The notes under the pieces are model-generated. The model did not search any database. It saw only the letters and a program-made list of their open reading frames with translations, and was not told the origin of the DNA. A stretch of DNA of 64,000 bases from JAZRWQ01 sp045541395. Its GTDB lineage: Bacteria; Bacillota; Clostridia; Oscillospirales; UMGS1783. The stretch is from positions 1 through 64,000 of the forward strand of contig JAZQIZ010000031.1 in the NCBI GenBank assembly GCA_045541395.1. Direction: 5' to 3'. Positions within the stretch are counted from its first letter, which is position 1. The number at the start of each line of letters is the position of its first letter. This document shows positions 39,346 through 47,998 of the stretch, in pieces. A program made the position numbers and the translations under genes.

Positions 39346-39579
39346 TTACATAGATTCGTGGATGGTTCTGCTAATAACATCATCCTGCTGCTCTTTTGTT
39401 AACTTGTTGAAGTTTACGGCATAGCCGGAAACGCGGATGGTGAGCTGGGGGTATTTTTCGGGATGAGCCTGAGCATCTAAGAGAGTCTCACGGTCAAAAA
39501 CGTTTACGTTGAGGTGGAAGCCGCCATCGGAAACGTAGGCATCCAGCATATTAACAAGGTTATCGGTTCTCTGGGACAT
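39346..39579 (-). CDS. Glycyl-radical subunit of a split pyruvate formate-lyase
   Basis: A 77-residue protein equal to the C-terminal glycyl-radical domain of pyruvate formate-lyase: GGFHLNVNVFDRETLLDAQAHPEKYPQ-type sequence and TIRVSGYAV with the radical Gly52, then FNKLTKEQQDDVISRT. It is encoded separately, 17 bases after the large-subunit stop, with its own AAAGGAGA site. It also resembles the YfiD/GrcA spare-part protein, but here the upstream PFL ends just before this domain, so this subunit should supply the radical in every active complex. PflA in the same operon is the expected activase. Confidence 0.9.
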   Translation of the reverse strand: MSQRTDNLVNMLDAYVSDGGFHLNVNVFDRETLLDAQAHPEKYPQLTIRVSGYAVNFNKLTKEQQDDVISRTIHESM

Positions 39580-39596
39580 AATATTTCTCCTTTTTA

Positions 39597-41624
39597 TTAG
39601 TCTTCCCTGCCTAAAGAAGCGGGAGTAATAGAGAAGGTGTTGGATATACCGTCTCTGGAATAATCGTAAGGGATCTTTGCAACAGATTCAAGGGAAGCCA
39701 AAGCACCGTTGCAGTCTCTGCCGTGCATGGGGTTAGCACCGGGAGCCAAGGGTTCGCCTGCCTTACGACCGTCGGGTGTGTTGCCGGTATTTTTACCGTA
39801 AACAACGTTAGAGGTTATAGTAAGGATAGAGGTGGTGGGGATAGAGTTTCTGTAGGTGTAATGAGAGCGGATCTTTTTCATAAATCTCTTTACAATATCT
39901 ACAGCGATCTCATCTACTCTATCGTCATTATTGCCGTATTTAGGATACTCGCCTTCGATGTTATAGTCTACAACGATACCGTCCTCATTACGAACGGGGT
40001 AAACGGTTGCATACTTAATAGCGGAAAGTGAGTCAGCCGCGCAGGAAAGACCTGCAATACCTGTAGCAAAGAAGCGGCGAACTTCGCTGTCATGGAGGGC
40101 CATTTCAATTGCTTCGTAGCTGTATTTATCATGCATATAATGGATGGTATTGAGGGTATTAACGTAAAGGCCTGCAAGCCATTCCATTATATTATCAAAC
40201 TTAGCCATAACCTCGTTATAATCAAGCTTATCATTGGAAACGATGGCCTGATATTCGGGGGAAACCTGTAAGGGTTTGCCGCTCGGATCCTTAACGATCT
40301 CATCCTTACCGCCGTTGATAGCGTAAAGGAGAGCCTTTGCAAGGTTTGCTCTTGCGCCGAAGAACTGCATATCCTTACCTATTCTCATACAGCTTACGCA
40401 GCAGGCAATGCCGTAATCGTCACCCATTTCGGGACGCATAAGCTCATCACTTTCATACTGGATAGAGGAGGTTTTAATAGATATTTCTGCGCAGAACTTC
40501 TTGAAGGCTGCAGGGAGCTTCTTGGACCATAAAACCGTAAGGTTGGGCTCGGGAGCGGGGCCTAAGTTTACGAGGGTGTGGAGAGTACGGAAGGAGTTCT
40601 TGGTAACAAGAGTTCTGCCGTCAACACCCATACCGCCGATCGCTTCGGTTACCCAGGTAGGGTCACCGGAGAAGAGGGCGTTATATTCCTTGGTTCTCAT
40701 AAACTTAACTATTCTCAGCTTCATAATGAAGTGATCCATAAGTTCCTGAGCTTCCTCTTCGGTGATAACACCGTTTTCAAGGTCTCTCTCAATGTAAATA
40801 TCAAGGAAGGTGGAGGTTCTGCCGATAGACATAGCCGCGCCGTTCTGATCCTTTATAGCTCCTAAATAGCCAAAGTAAAGGAACTGAATAGCTTCCTTGG
40901 CGTTTTTAGCAGGCTTGGAGATATCATAACCGTAAGCTGCAGCCATTTCCTTTAAGCCTTTAAGAGCCTTGATCTGCTCGGCAAGCTCTTCACGGTCACG
41001 GATCTTATCGGCAAACATTTCGCCGCCAAGCTGCAATTTATCTTCTTCCTTTTTCCGAATAAGGTAATCAACACCGTAAAGGGCAACTCTTCTGTAGTCG
41101 CCGATGATTCTGCCGCGGCCGTAGGCATCGGGCAGGCCGGTAAGAATATGAGACTTTCTTGCAAGGCGCATTTCGGGAGTGTATACGTCAAACACGCCGT
41201 CATTATGAGTCTTTCTGTATTTGGTGAAGATCTCGGTTACCTTAGGGCTGATCTCAAATCCGTACATATTAAGAGCGCCGGTAGACATTTTAATACCGCC
41301 GAAGGGCTGCAAAGAACGCTTAAAGGGAGCGTCTGTCTGAACGCCGACGATTTTTTCAAGGGATTTATCAAGGTAGCCGGGGCCGTGGCTTGTTAGGGTG
41401 GATATTATTTCGGTATCCGCATCAAGCACGCCGCCTGCTTCTCTTTCTTTTTTGGTAAGGTCACAAACCATATCCCAGAGCTTTTTGGTGGCTTCGGTAG
41501 CGCCTGCAAGGAAGCTGCCGTCACCCTCATAAGGAGTATAGTTTTTCTGAATAAAATCTCTTACTTCTACTTCATCATTGCTCCACTTACCGGGAGTGAA
41601 GCCTTCCCATTCGTTGTACCACAT
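39597..41624 (-). CDS. pflB: Pyruvate formate-lyase large subunit lacking the glycyl-radical domain
   Basis: A 675-residue PFL core that splits pyruvate and CoA into acetyl-CoA and formate in anaerobic fermentation. It has the active-site Cys pair in IACCVSCMRIG (Cys408-Cys409) and standard PFL segments (PDAYGRGRIIGDYRRVALYG, SIGRTSTFLDIY). It stops after NTFSITPASLGRED, exactly where other PFLs continue for about 80 more residues with the radical Gly domain. That domain is supplied by the next gene. Combined length 752 matches the roughly 760 of E. coli PflB. AGGAGAAACG precedes the ATG. Confidence 0.94.
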   Translation of the reverse strand: MWYNEWEGFTPGKWSNDEVEVRDFIQKNYTPYEGDGSFLAGATEATKKLWDMVCDLTKKEREAGGVLDADTEIISTLTSHGPGYLDKSLEKIVGVQTDAPFKRSLQPFGGIKMSTGALNMYGFEISPKVTEIFTKYRKTHNDGVFDVYTPEMRLARKSHILTGLPDAYGRGRIIGDYRRVALYGVDYLIRKKEEDKLQLGGEMFADKIRDREELAEQIKALKGLKEMAAAYGYDISKPAKNAKEAIQFLYFGYLGAIKDQNGAAMSIGRTSTFLDIYIERDLENGVITEEEAQELMDHFIMKLRIVKFMRTKEYNALFSGDPTWVTEAIGGMGVDGRTLVTKNSFRTLHTLVNLGPAPEPNLTVLWSKKLPAAFKKFCAEISIKTSSIQYESDELMRPEMGDDYGIACCVSCMRIGKDMQFFGARANLAKALLYAINGGKDEIVKDPSGKPLQVSPEYQAIVSNDKLDYNEVMAKFDNIMEWLAGLYVNTLNTIHYMHDKYSYEAIEMALHDSEVRRFFATGIAGLSCAADSLSAIKYATVYPVRNEDGIVVDYNIEGEYPKYGNNDDRVDEIAVDIVKRFMKKIRSHYTYRNSIPTTSILTITSNVVYGKNTGNTPDGRKAGEPLAPGANPMHGRDCNGALASLESVAKIPYDYSRDGISNTFSITPASLGRED

Positions 41625-41654
41625 ATATCGTTTCTCCTATCTTTTAAAGGGATA

Positions 41655-41969
41655 TTAACCCTTATGTTCTTCTAATTTTGCATCCAGCCAAAATTCAAAG
41701 ATCTCTTCAGGCTGATAGCCTGTTGCTTTTGCGAAGGGCACGCCGTTATCCGTAAGAAGCACTGTAGGCACTCTGTCAACCTCAAAATGCTCCAACAGCT
41801 CCATATTTTCGGGGGCCGCTTCTATATGTTTTAAAACAAAGTCGGTTCTTTTCTTGGCAATGGCGCCTAAGAGGTTCATCATGGAAATGCAGTTTGCACA
41901 GCCCTGGCCGCTTACCTCCACAACGCAGATGCCCGAAAGCTCCTGTTTGTAATTTTCCAAAGTTATCAT
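41655..41969 (-). CDS. Thioredoxin-like protein in the pfl operon
   Basis: A 104-residue thioredoxin fold with the redox pair C-A-N-C in VSGQGCANCISMMN (about 24-27) and the cis-Pro loop VDRVPTVLL. The motif differs from thioredoxin CGPC. Its ATG overlaps the pflA stop as ATGA, and pflB follows 30 bases later, so it is embedded in the PFL operon. A role in reducing PFL or its activase, or in protecting them, is inference; a general thiol reductase is the alternative. Confidence 0.85.
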   Translation of the reverse strand: MITLENYKQELSGICVVEVSGQGCANCISMMNLLGAIAKKRTDFVLKHIEAAPENMELLEHFEVDRVPTVLLTDNGVPFAKATGYQPEEIFEFWLDAKLEEHKG

Positions 41970-42700
41970 TTTATTATACCCAAAATCTCCTTTGCCCTGT
42001 ATACTTCTTCCTTGGTTGGAGTGGGAATACCCTTAAGGGGATATTCCATACCAAGCTTTTCGTATTTCACCTGACCGAGGGTATGATAAGGCAAAAGCTC
42101 TATTTTTTCAACGCAGCTGAGGGACGCCGCAAATTCTGCAATAGAACGCAGATGCTCCTCACTGTCGGTAATTCCGGGGACAAGCACGTGACGAAGCCAC
42201 ATTTTCTTGCCTGCAGAGTTAAGAAGCCTTGCAAATTCCAGAATATTTTCATTGCCTTCGCCTGTAAGCCACTTATGCTGCACGGGATCCATATGCTTTA
42301 TATCCAAAAGAAACAGATCGGTATTGGCTATAAGCGTTTCATAGTTATGCAGTTCTTCCGGCTTAAAGCCACCGCCTGAGGTATCAAGGCAGGTATGAAC
42401 CTTATTTTTTTTGAGTATCCTGAATAACTCAGCTACTGCTTTTGCCTGCAGAAGGGGTTCCCCTCCCGAAACGGTAACACCGCCGCTTGCAATATAATTT
42501 TTATAACGCAGGACCTGCACCGAAACCTCTTTGGGAGTAAGCTTTCTTCCCTCTTCCATATTCCAGGTATCGGGATTGTGGCAGTATTTGCATCTTAACG
42601 GACAGCCCTTTAAAAATACCACAAAACGGATACCGGGCCCGTCCACCGTGCCGAAGGTTTCAAAAGAATGAATTTTAAGTTTTAAAATTTCCTCCGCCAC
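41966..42700 (-). CDS. pflA: Pyruvate formate-lyase activating enzyme
   Basis: A 244-residue radical SAM enzyme that installs the glycyl radical on PFL. The cluster motif CPLRCKYCHNP (CxxxCxxC, about 32-42), the SAM-binding VTVSGGEPLLQA, and family segments FGTVDGPGIRFVVFLKGC and LDTSGGG are present. The start is GTG after GAGGTGAGG. It opens the operon pflA-thioredoxin-pflB-radical subunit behind its own promoter. Confidence 0.95.
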   Translation of the reverse strand: MAEEILKLKIHSFETFGTVDGPGIRFVVFLKGCPLRCKYCHNPDTWNMEEGRKLTPKEVSVQVLRYKNYIASGGVTVSGGEPLLQAKAVAELFRILKKNKVHTCLDTSGGGFKPEELHNYETLIANTDLFLLDIKHMDPVQHKWLTGEGNENILEFARLLNSAGKKMWLRHVLVPGITDSEEHLRSIAEFAASLSCVEKIELLPYHTLGQVKYEKLGMEYPLKGIPTPTKEEVYRAKEILGIIK

Positions 42701-42720
42701 TGTCCCTCACCTCTCATTAT

Positions 42721-42749
42721 ATTTTATCATCTTTTGGGTTTTTCGTCAA
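42721..42749 (-). promoter_or_regulatory. pfl operon promoter
   Basis: Minus strand TTGACG (42744-42749), 17-base spacer, TAAAAT (42721-42726). Confidence 0.65.
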
Positions 42750-42765
42750 CCAAAAAGCCGAATAA

Positions 42766-43491
42766 TTAATGACGAATTATACGAAGTTCTTTGTTATATT
42801 TAACAATATATCTTGCCAGTTCCTTGTAGTCCTTTATATTGGCAGGGAGCCACATACCCGAACGGCAGGCGGTATTAAAGGCGTGAGCGTCACTGCCGCC
42901 TGTAAGGGCTTTGCCCCTATGCCTTTTTGCGGCCTTTAAAGCGGCAGCGTTATGGTTATATTCTTCGCCTGAACCGTTATATACTTCATAGCCGTCAAGA
43001 AGGCGGGCGGGCATCATTTCAAGGTAATCCCGCATTGGGTGAGCCTGAATAAGAGGCAGATCCTCTTCTTTTGTGATCCTTCTGAGCTTATTTAAGGAGT
43101 AGGTATGGATCATAGGGTATTTTAAAAGAAACTCCTCGTCGGCACCCCAGATAAGATAATCCTCCGCACCGTCCTGCAAACAAAGCTCCACTCCGGGAAA
43201 TACGGTTATGCCAATTCTGTCTCCCTCGGTCTTAGCGGCTCTGTAGCCTGCCTCATAGCGGTACACGAATTCTTCCCAGCTTATATTAAGGCGGTTCCAA
43301 TCGCCGCCTTCGGGGGCGCAAAGGCGCTCGAAAGTGAATTTATTCATATGGTCGGTTATAAAAAGGCCGCCGTACTGAGACTGATAATAAAATCTGACCA
43401 TCTGCTCCGCAGGGATCTGGGCGCAGCAGCTGACCTGATTGGTATGAACGTGAAGATCAAAGGGTGTACAGCCCTTTTCATCCAATAACAT
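42766..43491 (-). CDS. PHP-domain phosphoesterase
   Basis: A 241-residue PHP-family metal-dependent hydrolase. N-terminal metal motif FDLHVHTNQVS, GLFITDHMNKF, FPGVELCL, an IQAHPMRDY motif, the Asn-rich EVYNGSGEEYNHNA and the closing GGSDAHAFNTA fit the PHP layout used by histidinol phosphatase-like and 3',5'-nucleotide phosphatase enzymes. The start at 43491 follows GGGGAGG; longer upstream frames overlap the promoter region and were not used. The substrate is unknown. Confidence 0.88.
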   Translation of the reverse strand: MLLDEKGCTPFDLHVHTNQVSCCAQIPAEQMVRFYYQSQYGGLFITDHMNKFTFERLCAPEGGDWNRLNISWEEFVYRYEAGYRAAKTEGDRIGITVFPGVELCLQDGAEDYLIWGADEEFLLKYPMIHTYSLNKLRRITKEEDLPLIQAHPMRDYLEMMPARLLDGYEVYNGSGEEYNHNAAALKAAKRHRGKALTGGSDAHAFNTACRSGMWLPANIKDYKELARYIVKYNKELRIIRH

Positions 43492-43536
43492 AAAAACGCC
43501 TCCCCTGTACGTTAATATATCCTGTTCAGGACATAC

Positions 43537-43565
43537 AGTATACCATAAGCGGGCGCTACTGTCAA
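43537..43565 (-). promoter_or_regulatory. PHP gene promoter
   Basis: Minus strand perfect TTGACA (43560-43565), 17-base spacer, TATACT (43537-43542). A TCCTG-AA-CAGGA inverted repeat lies just downstream (about 43519-43530) and could be an operator. Confidence 0.75.
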
Positions 43566-43612
43566 CGGAGCGCAGAGGCGGTAAAATTATAATTTTATTA
43601 ACAATTTTAATG

Positions 43613-43641
43613 TTTACAATTACATTTTTTGGAGATATAAT
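43613..43641 (+). promoter_or_regulatory. Lipid kinase promoter
   Basis: TTTACA (43613-43618), 17-base spacer, perfect TATAAT (43636-43641). Confidence 0.75.
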
Positions 43642-43672
43642 AATTGAAGAATAAAGAAGGAGGCGCTTAAAA

Positions 43673-44563
43673 ATGGGCAGAAGAATGTTACTTATAATTA
43701 ACCCTAAGGCCGGTACGCAGGGTTCTTCCCGCGGGATATTTTCTATGGCCAACGTCTTTTGCGCGGCAGGGTTAGAGCTTACCTTAAGGGTGACCCAGGC
43801 TAAAGACGATGCTTTTCACACCGTTAAAAACACCGGCGCCGAATTTGACTATATTGTTTGTTCCGGCGGAGACGGTACTTTAAACGAGGTTATTTCGGGG
43901 CTTATGACTTTAGAAAAGCAACCTCTTTTAGGCTATATACCCAGCGGCTCCACCAACGATTTTGCTTCCAATTTAGGTCTTATAAAAAATGATTACAAGG
44001 GCGGCGCAAAAAGGATAGTAAAGGGTGCACCTAAAGCTATAGATATCGGCGCAATTGAAAACAGATATTTCAGCTACGTGGCCTCTTTCGGAGCTTTTAC
44101 CTCTATTACCTACACCACTCCTCAGACCTACAAGAACGTTTTGGGAAGAATGGCGTATTTTCTTGCGGCGCCTAAGGATATTGCATCTATCCGACCTTAC
44201 AAGCTGAAGGTTACCGACAAAAACGGCAACGTAACCGAAGGCGAATATATTTTCGGCTGCGTAGCCAACACCCTTTCCATGGCGGGAATACTTAACCTTG
44301 ACGGACTTAAGGTCAATTTAGACGACGGGGTATTTGAATGTTTGCTTGTGAAAGTGCCTCATAACGCTTTGGAGCTTAACGAGATAGTTACGGCCCTTGT
44401 GACACAGGATTTTAACTGCCCTTATTTTGACATTATAAAAAGTTCTGTCTTTGATTTTGAATTTGAAGAAAGCGTTAACTGGACTATCGACGGGGAGCAC
44501 GGAGCATTTGGGGAAAAGGTAAGTATCAAGGCCCTTAACAAGGCAATAAAAATAGTAATATAA
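43673..44563 (+). CDS. Diacylglycerol/lipid kinase family protein
   Basis: A 296-residue DagK/YegS-type lipid kinase, cytosolic or membrane-peripheral. LLIINPKAGTQGS at the N-terminus, the ATP-binding CSGGDGTLNEVISGLM, and IPSGSTNDFASNLGL are the family signatures; the second domain has the DDGVFECLLVKVP and DGEHG (WTIDGEHGAFGE) motifs. It phosphorylates diacylglycerol or a related lipid, recycling it to phosphatidate. An AAGGAGG site fixes the start. Confidence 0.92.
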   Translation: MGRRMLLIINPKAGTQGSSRGIFSMANVFCAAGLELTLRVTQAKDDAFHTVKNTGAEFDYIVCSGGDGTLNEVISGLMTLEKQPLLGYIPSGSTNDFASNLGLIKNDYKGGAKRIVKGAPKAIDIGAIENRYFSYVASFGAFTSITYTTPQTYKNVLGRMAYFLAAPKDIASIRPYKLKVTDKNGNVTEGEYIFGCVANTLSMAGILNLDGLKVNLDDGVFECLLVKVPHNALELNEIVTALVTQDFNCPYFDIIKSSVFDFEFEESVNWTIDGEHGAFGEKVSIKALNKAIKIVI

Positions 44564-44593
44564 AAACAGCAGGAAAAGTTACCTGCTGTTTTT
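44562..44593 (+). terminator. Bidirectional terminator after the lipid kinase
   Basis: Twelve-base stem AAAAACAGCAGG/CCTGCTGTTTTT (44562-44573 with 44582-44593), between convergent genes. Confidence 0.88.
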
Positions 44594-44836
44594 ATTTGAG
44601 TAGGGGTTTTTATTTTCCCTGTATTCCTCCTCTTTGGTGGGCTTTGGCAAAGAGGAAAAGAAGGTTATTACAATAAGCCTTACTGCAATATAGGCTACCC
44701 ATGCCCCGAGGGCAATGAAGGTCCATTTAAGAGGGATATGAAAAACGAAGTGGAGGGTAAGCAAAACAAGGGCAAAAACAAGGCCCCACAAATTAAGAGC
44801 AAGATTTAAAAGAAGGTTTTTTAAGAAATTTTTCAT
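44579..44836 (-). CDS. Small two-helix membrane protein, unknown
   Basis: An 85-residue protein with two hydrophobic helices (about 8-32 and 36-60) and a charged, flexible tail (PTKEEEYRENKNPYSNK). It has a TAAGGAGCGG site and its own promoter. No family is recognised. Confidence 0.65.
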   Translation of the reverse strand: MKNFLKNLLLNLALNLWGLVFALVLLTLHFVFHIPLKWTFIALGAWVAYIAVRLIVITFFSSLPKPTKEEEYRENKNPYSNKNSR

Positions 44837-44864
44837 TTTACCGCTCCTTACTGTTACTTAGGCT

Positions 44865-44893
44865 ATAATACCATTATTTTATTATTATTTCAA
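44865..44893 (-). promoter_or_regulatory. Promoter of the 44579 membrane protein gene
   Basis: Minus strand TTGAAA (44888-44893), 17-base spacer, TATTAT (44865-44870). Confidence 0.65.
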
Positions 44894-44919
44894 CAATAAA
44901 GAAATTAGGCCCAAGCGTA

Positions 44920-44947
44920 TTGACTTTGGTTTGTAATTTGCTATAAT
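44920..44947 (+). promoter_or_regulatory. Promoter of the 44971 GH36 gene
   Basis: TTGACT (44920-44925), 16-base spacer, perfect TATAAT (44942-44947). Confidence 0.75.
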
Positions 44948-44970
44948 CAATTTCAAAGGAGGCGCTTATT

Positions 44971-47124
44971 ATGTATACGGTAAAAACACTTGATACTACG
45001 GTTATCTTTAATTATGAAGACGGAATAGTTTTAAAAAGCATTTTATTAAACGGCACCGAGAGGGCTGTTGAGCATAAAATTGCTTTACCCAAAAAATATA
45101 TTTGCGATGCTTATAACCTTGCAATGCCGGACCTTCAGCCTTCCCGTTCGGGGGATATGAAGTTATTTAACTGGGCTTTTCACAGCGCAAGGCAAACCGA
45201 AAACGGTTTTGATATTTTGCTTATAGATAAATATGCAAAATGCCGCTATTTATTTAAGGCCAAAGGCAGAACAGATATTGCAGGGCCTGTTGAAATAAGC
45301 GGTGTACTTACAAACACCGGCCATTATAACGTAAGGGTTGTACCCGAAAACATTTTCTCTGCCCATTTTAAATTTGAAGGGGAATTAAACACCTTCCACG
45401 TAATGAAGGAAAGCGGTGTTGCAGAGAACGTTAAATGGCACCTTGACGAAAAGATCTTCTTCCCCGGCACAGGCATTTATGAAAAGGAGCTTACGGACGA
45501 GCATTTTATTTGGACCTCCACCAATCAGGATTTTAACTCCGGCGGTATGATACCTATTATGTATTTAACTCAGCCTCAGTGCGGCGCTTACCTTGCACTT
45601 GAATGGACTTCCTGCAGAATATTTGCAAAGAAAACAGAAGAAGGCGCCATTCTTTGGGCTGATCTGAGAGAGGATTTTTCCACAAACCTTAAGCCGGGCA
45701 AGGCGTTTTACATACCGCCTATGTATTTAGGCGCGTATGAAGGGGATCTTGATGACGGCTCCAATATATTTAAGCGCTGGTTTTTCCTTGAAAAGACACC
45801 CAAGAGCTTTCTTAACGATGAAAACGAGCCCTATACCCAGATGGATATGCAGCTTGATCTGAACGTTGAAGGGCTTGGAGTACAGTCTATTAAATGGGAC
45901 TACGGCTGGTGGGGTGCCGATGAGCACAAGATACCCACCCCTAAGGATGACGGCGGCAACTACGATATCTGGAAGTACTACGAGGGCTCCTGGAAACTGA
46001 GAAGTCAGGGGATGAAGGAAGCTTTGGAGCGTATGGGCTGTAAGGATATGGCCGAGTTTGGCAAAAAGCTTAAAGAAGCAGGGCTTCTTAACTGGACCAC
46101 TTACGTGCTTTTACACGACAGCATGCAGGCCCTTTCTTTGGGAGACGAGCTTACTTCTGTTGGCGCCAACGCTCATCCCGAATGGTTTACAGGCCGCCTT
46201 ATCGGTGACCGTTGCCCTACTGCAGACCTTGGTAACGAGGAATGTGTTGAATATTTAAAGCGCAAGCTTTACGAGTACTTTACTGAAAACAACGTTGATA
46301 CCTGGCGAAGCGATTTTGAGCCTATTGCCCGTTCCTCCGACAAGGCCAACCGCCACGACCCCAACGGCACCGACGTACAGTATTGGTGCTCTGTAGGCTT
46401 TTACGAGCTGGTGGATTATCTTATAGAGAACATCCCCGGATTCCGTTACGAAAGCTGTTCTTCAGGCGGCTCTATGAAGGATTACGCCACTATGCACCGC
46501 ACCTGCGCTTTTAATAATGACGATTCTTCCAACTACGCAAGCTTGCGCACCACCTTCTACGATTCCACCTACTGCTTCCCTCCCGCACAGCTGCAGGCGC
46601 CCACCAACCCGGATACCTGCTGCCCCGACAGCGAAAAGTTTTACCAGGGAGTGGGCAACAAGGATCTTGGCTTCAGAGCACTTATTATGGGCGGTGTAAT
46701 GTTAGGCTCCTGGAGCGGCGCTATTGACCACAAGGAGTTCCATTACAACCTTAAGGAATACTATAAAGAATACCTTAACCTTCATAACGAGAAGGTTAAG
46801 CATCTTATAAGGCACGCCAACCTTTACCATATACTGCCCCGACCCGACCATATTCACTGGGACGGACTTCAGTACGGTATGGATACGGTTCCAGAAAACA
46901 AAATTTGCGGCGCTTCCTTCTTATTTAAGCCTACAAAGGAAGCGGGGGTTACAAAGCATATTCCTGTTCGAGGCCTTAACCCCGGCATTACCTATTCCTG
47001 CGAATTTTACGAACATAAAGACCAAAGCTTTACCGCCACAGGAAAGGAGCTTTTGGAAAAGGGCTTTGATATTACAATTAACGAAGACTGCGGCAGCGAT
47101 ATTGTATTCTTTGTTGCAAAATAA
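44971..47124 (+). CDS. Divergent GH36-like glycoside hydrolase, cytosolic
   Basis: A 717-residue protein of the GH36/GH-D clan with an N-terminal sandwich (to about 250), TIM barrel and C-terminal sandwich. KWDYGWWGADE (308-318) takes the place of the usual xDAGW strand. The nucleophile segment is DTWRSDFEP (Asp448), followed by YESCSSGGSMKDYA and an acid/base candidate in FNNDDS (Asp517 or 518). It is clearly distinct from the lipoprotein GH36 copies. No signal peptide. It is followed 11 bases later by an alpha/beta hydrolase, so a two-enzyme cytosolic step is likely; a decorated (for example acylated) galactoside would explain the pair. Specificity may not be alpha-galactose. Confidence 0.78.
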   Translation: MYTVKTLDTTVIFNYEDGIVLKSILLNGTERAVEHKIALPKKYICDAYNLAMPDLQPSRSGDMKLFNWAFHSARQTENGFDILLIDKYAKCRYLFKAKGRTDIAGPVEISGVLTNTGHYNVRVVPENIFSAHFKFEGELNTFHVMKESGVAENVKWHLDEKIFFPGTGIYEKELTDEHFIWTSTNQDFNSGGMIPIMYLTQPQCGAYLALEWTSCRIFAKKTEEGAILWADLREDFSTNLKPGKAFYIPPMYLGAYEGDLDDGSNIFKRWFFLEKTPKSFLNDENEPYTQMDMQLDLNVEGLGVQSIKWDYGWWGADEHKIPTPKDDGGNYDIWKYYEGSWKLRSQGMKEALERMGCKDMAEFGKKLKEAGLLNWTTYVLLHDSMQALSLGDELTSVGANAHPEWFTGRLIGDRCPTADLGNEECVEYLKRKLYEYFTENNVDTWRSDFEPIARSSDKANRHDPNGTDVQYWCSVGFYELVDYLIENIPGFRYESCSSGGSMKDYATMHRTCAFNNDDSSNYASLRTTFYDSTYCFPPAQLQAPTNPDTCCPDSEKFYQGVGNKDLGFRALIMGGVMLGSWSGAIDHKEFHYNLKEYYKEYLNLHNEKVKHLIRHANLYHILPRPDHIHWDGLQYGMDTVPENKICGASFLFKPTKEAGVTKHIPVRGLNPGITYSCEFYEHKDQSFTATGKELLEKGFDITINEDCGSDIVFFVAK

Positions 47125-47135
47125 GGAGAGCTATT

Positions 47136-47888
47136 ATGAAAGTTTATGATGACAGCAAGTATATTAACCCCGATACCCTGCACCTTTTTGCAAACACCAA
47201 CGAGAAGTTTCTTGAAGGTGAAATTAAGGGTATTGTTGTAGAACTGCCGGGCCTGGGCGGTGGCTCCTGCCTTGGGGGCCTTATGGATTTTATGGATTAT
47301 GACACCTATTACACCAAGGATTTTGCAAAGTGCGGAATAATTGTGGCTTATATGTTCCCCGGGCCCTGGAGCTGGGGCAACAAGGCCGCTATAAGATATA
47401 CCGATGCGGTTGTAAGAGCCATAAAAGCAAAGTACAATTTAGGCGAAGATACTCCCCTTGTTGTATGCGGCGGCAGTATGGGCGGCGTTGGCGCTCTTAT
47501 GTATGCGGCAGATACTACCCTTAGGCTTACAGCCTGTGCAGCGGCCTGCCCTTGCATTGACAATATAGACTGTCTTGACTCTAACCCTGCTTTCCCCCGC
47601 ACCTACCTTAGCGCCGCATTTATGTATGATATGGATGCAACCGAGGCGTTAAAAGCCTTTTCGCCCATATACAGAGTTGAGGATATGCCCGATATTCCTT
47701 ACTTTATTTCCAACGACGGCGAAGATGAGGTCTTCCCTGAGGCTCAGTGCGATGCATATGTTGAGAAGCTGAGAGAGAAGGGCCTTAACGTTGAGTATAA
47801 GCCTCAGCCCGGCCTTAAACACGGCGACTTTTACCCTGAGGTTCGCCTCGAGCTTCACAGCTTTATTAAAAATCAGATTTTAAATTAA
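47136..47888 (+). CDS. Alpha/beta hydrolase (esterase-like)
   Basis: A 250-residue alpha/beta hydrolase. Oxyanion region VVELPGLGGGSCLGG, nucleophile elbow CGGSMGGVGAL, acid candidate in NDGEDEVFP, and catalytic His in GLKHGDFYP. It is cytosolic and lies 11 bases after the 44971 GH36-like gene behind GGAGAGC, so it is operonic with it. It could be a carbohydrate esterase removing acyl groups from the oligosaccharide; a peptidase of the S9-like type is the other option. Confidence 0.83.
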   Translation: MKVYDDSKYINPDTLHLFANTNEKFLEGEIKGIVVELPGLGGGSCLGGLMDFMDYDTYYTKDFAKCGIIVAYMFPGPWSWGNKAAIRYTDAVVRAIKAKYNLGEDTPLVVCGGSMGGVGALMYAADTTLRLTACAAACPCIDNIDCLDSNPAFPRTYLSAAFMYDMDATEALKAFSPIYRVEDMPDIPYFISNDGEDEVFPEAQCDAYVEKLREKGLNVEYKPQPGLKHGDFYPEVRLELHSFIKNQILN

Positions 47889-47892
47889 AATT

Positions 47893-47918
47893 AAGCCCTT
47901 CTTAAAGGAGGGCTTTTT
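47893..47918 (+). terminator. Terminator after the GH36-like/esterase pair
   Basis: Stem AAGCCCT/AGGGCTT (47893-47899 with 47909-47915) followed by TTTTT. Confidence 0.75.
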
Positions 47919-47929
47919 GCATTAATCTA

Positions 47930-47959
47930 TTGATTTATTTAATTGGATTATGGTACAAT
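47930..47959 (+). promoter_or_regulatory. Promoter of the 47999 GH36 gene
   Basis: TTGATT (47930-47935), 18-base spacer, TACAAT (47954-47959). Confidence 0.55.
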
Positions 47960-47998
47960 AAACTAAATACTGATATATATTTTTAAGGAGATACATAT

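Noticed and set aside
39346..39579. The short PFL frame as a broken pflB end
   Set aside because: It has its own AAGGAGA and ATG at good spacing, and the core gene ends with a clean stop at the domain boundary. A sequencing frameshift remains possible but is not favoured.
43492..43752. N-terminal extension of the PHP protein
   Set aside because: An upstream in-frame ATG exists, but the extension covers a consensus promoter and part of the divergent lipid kinase; GGGGAGG directly precedes the ATG at 43491.
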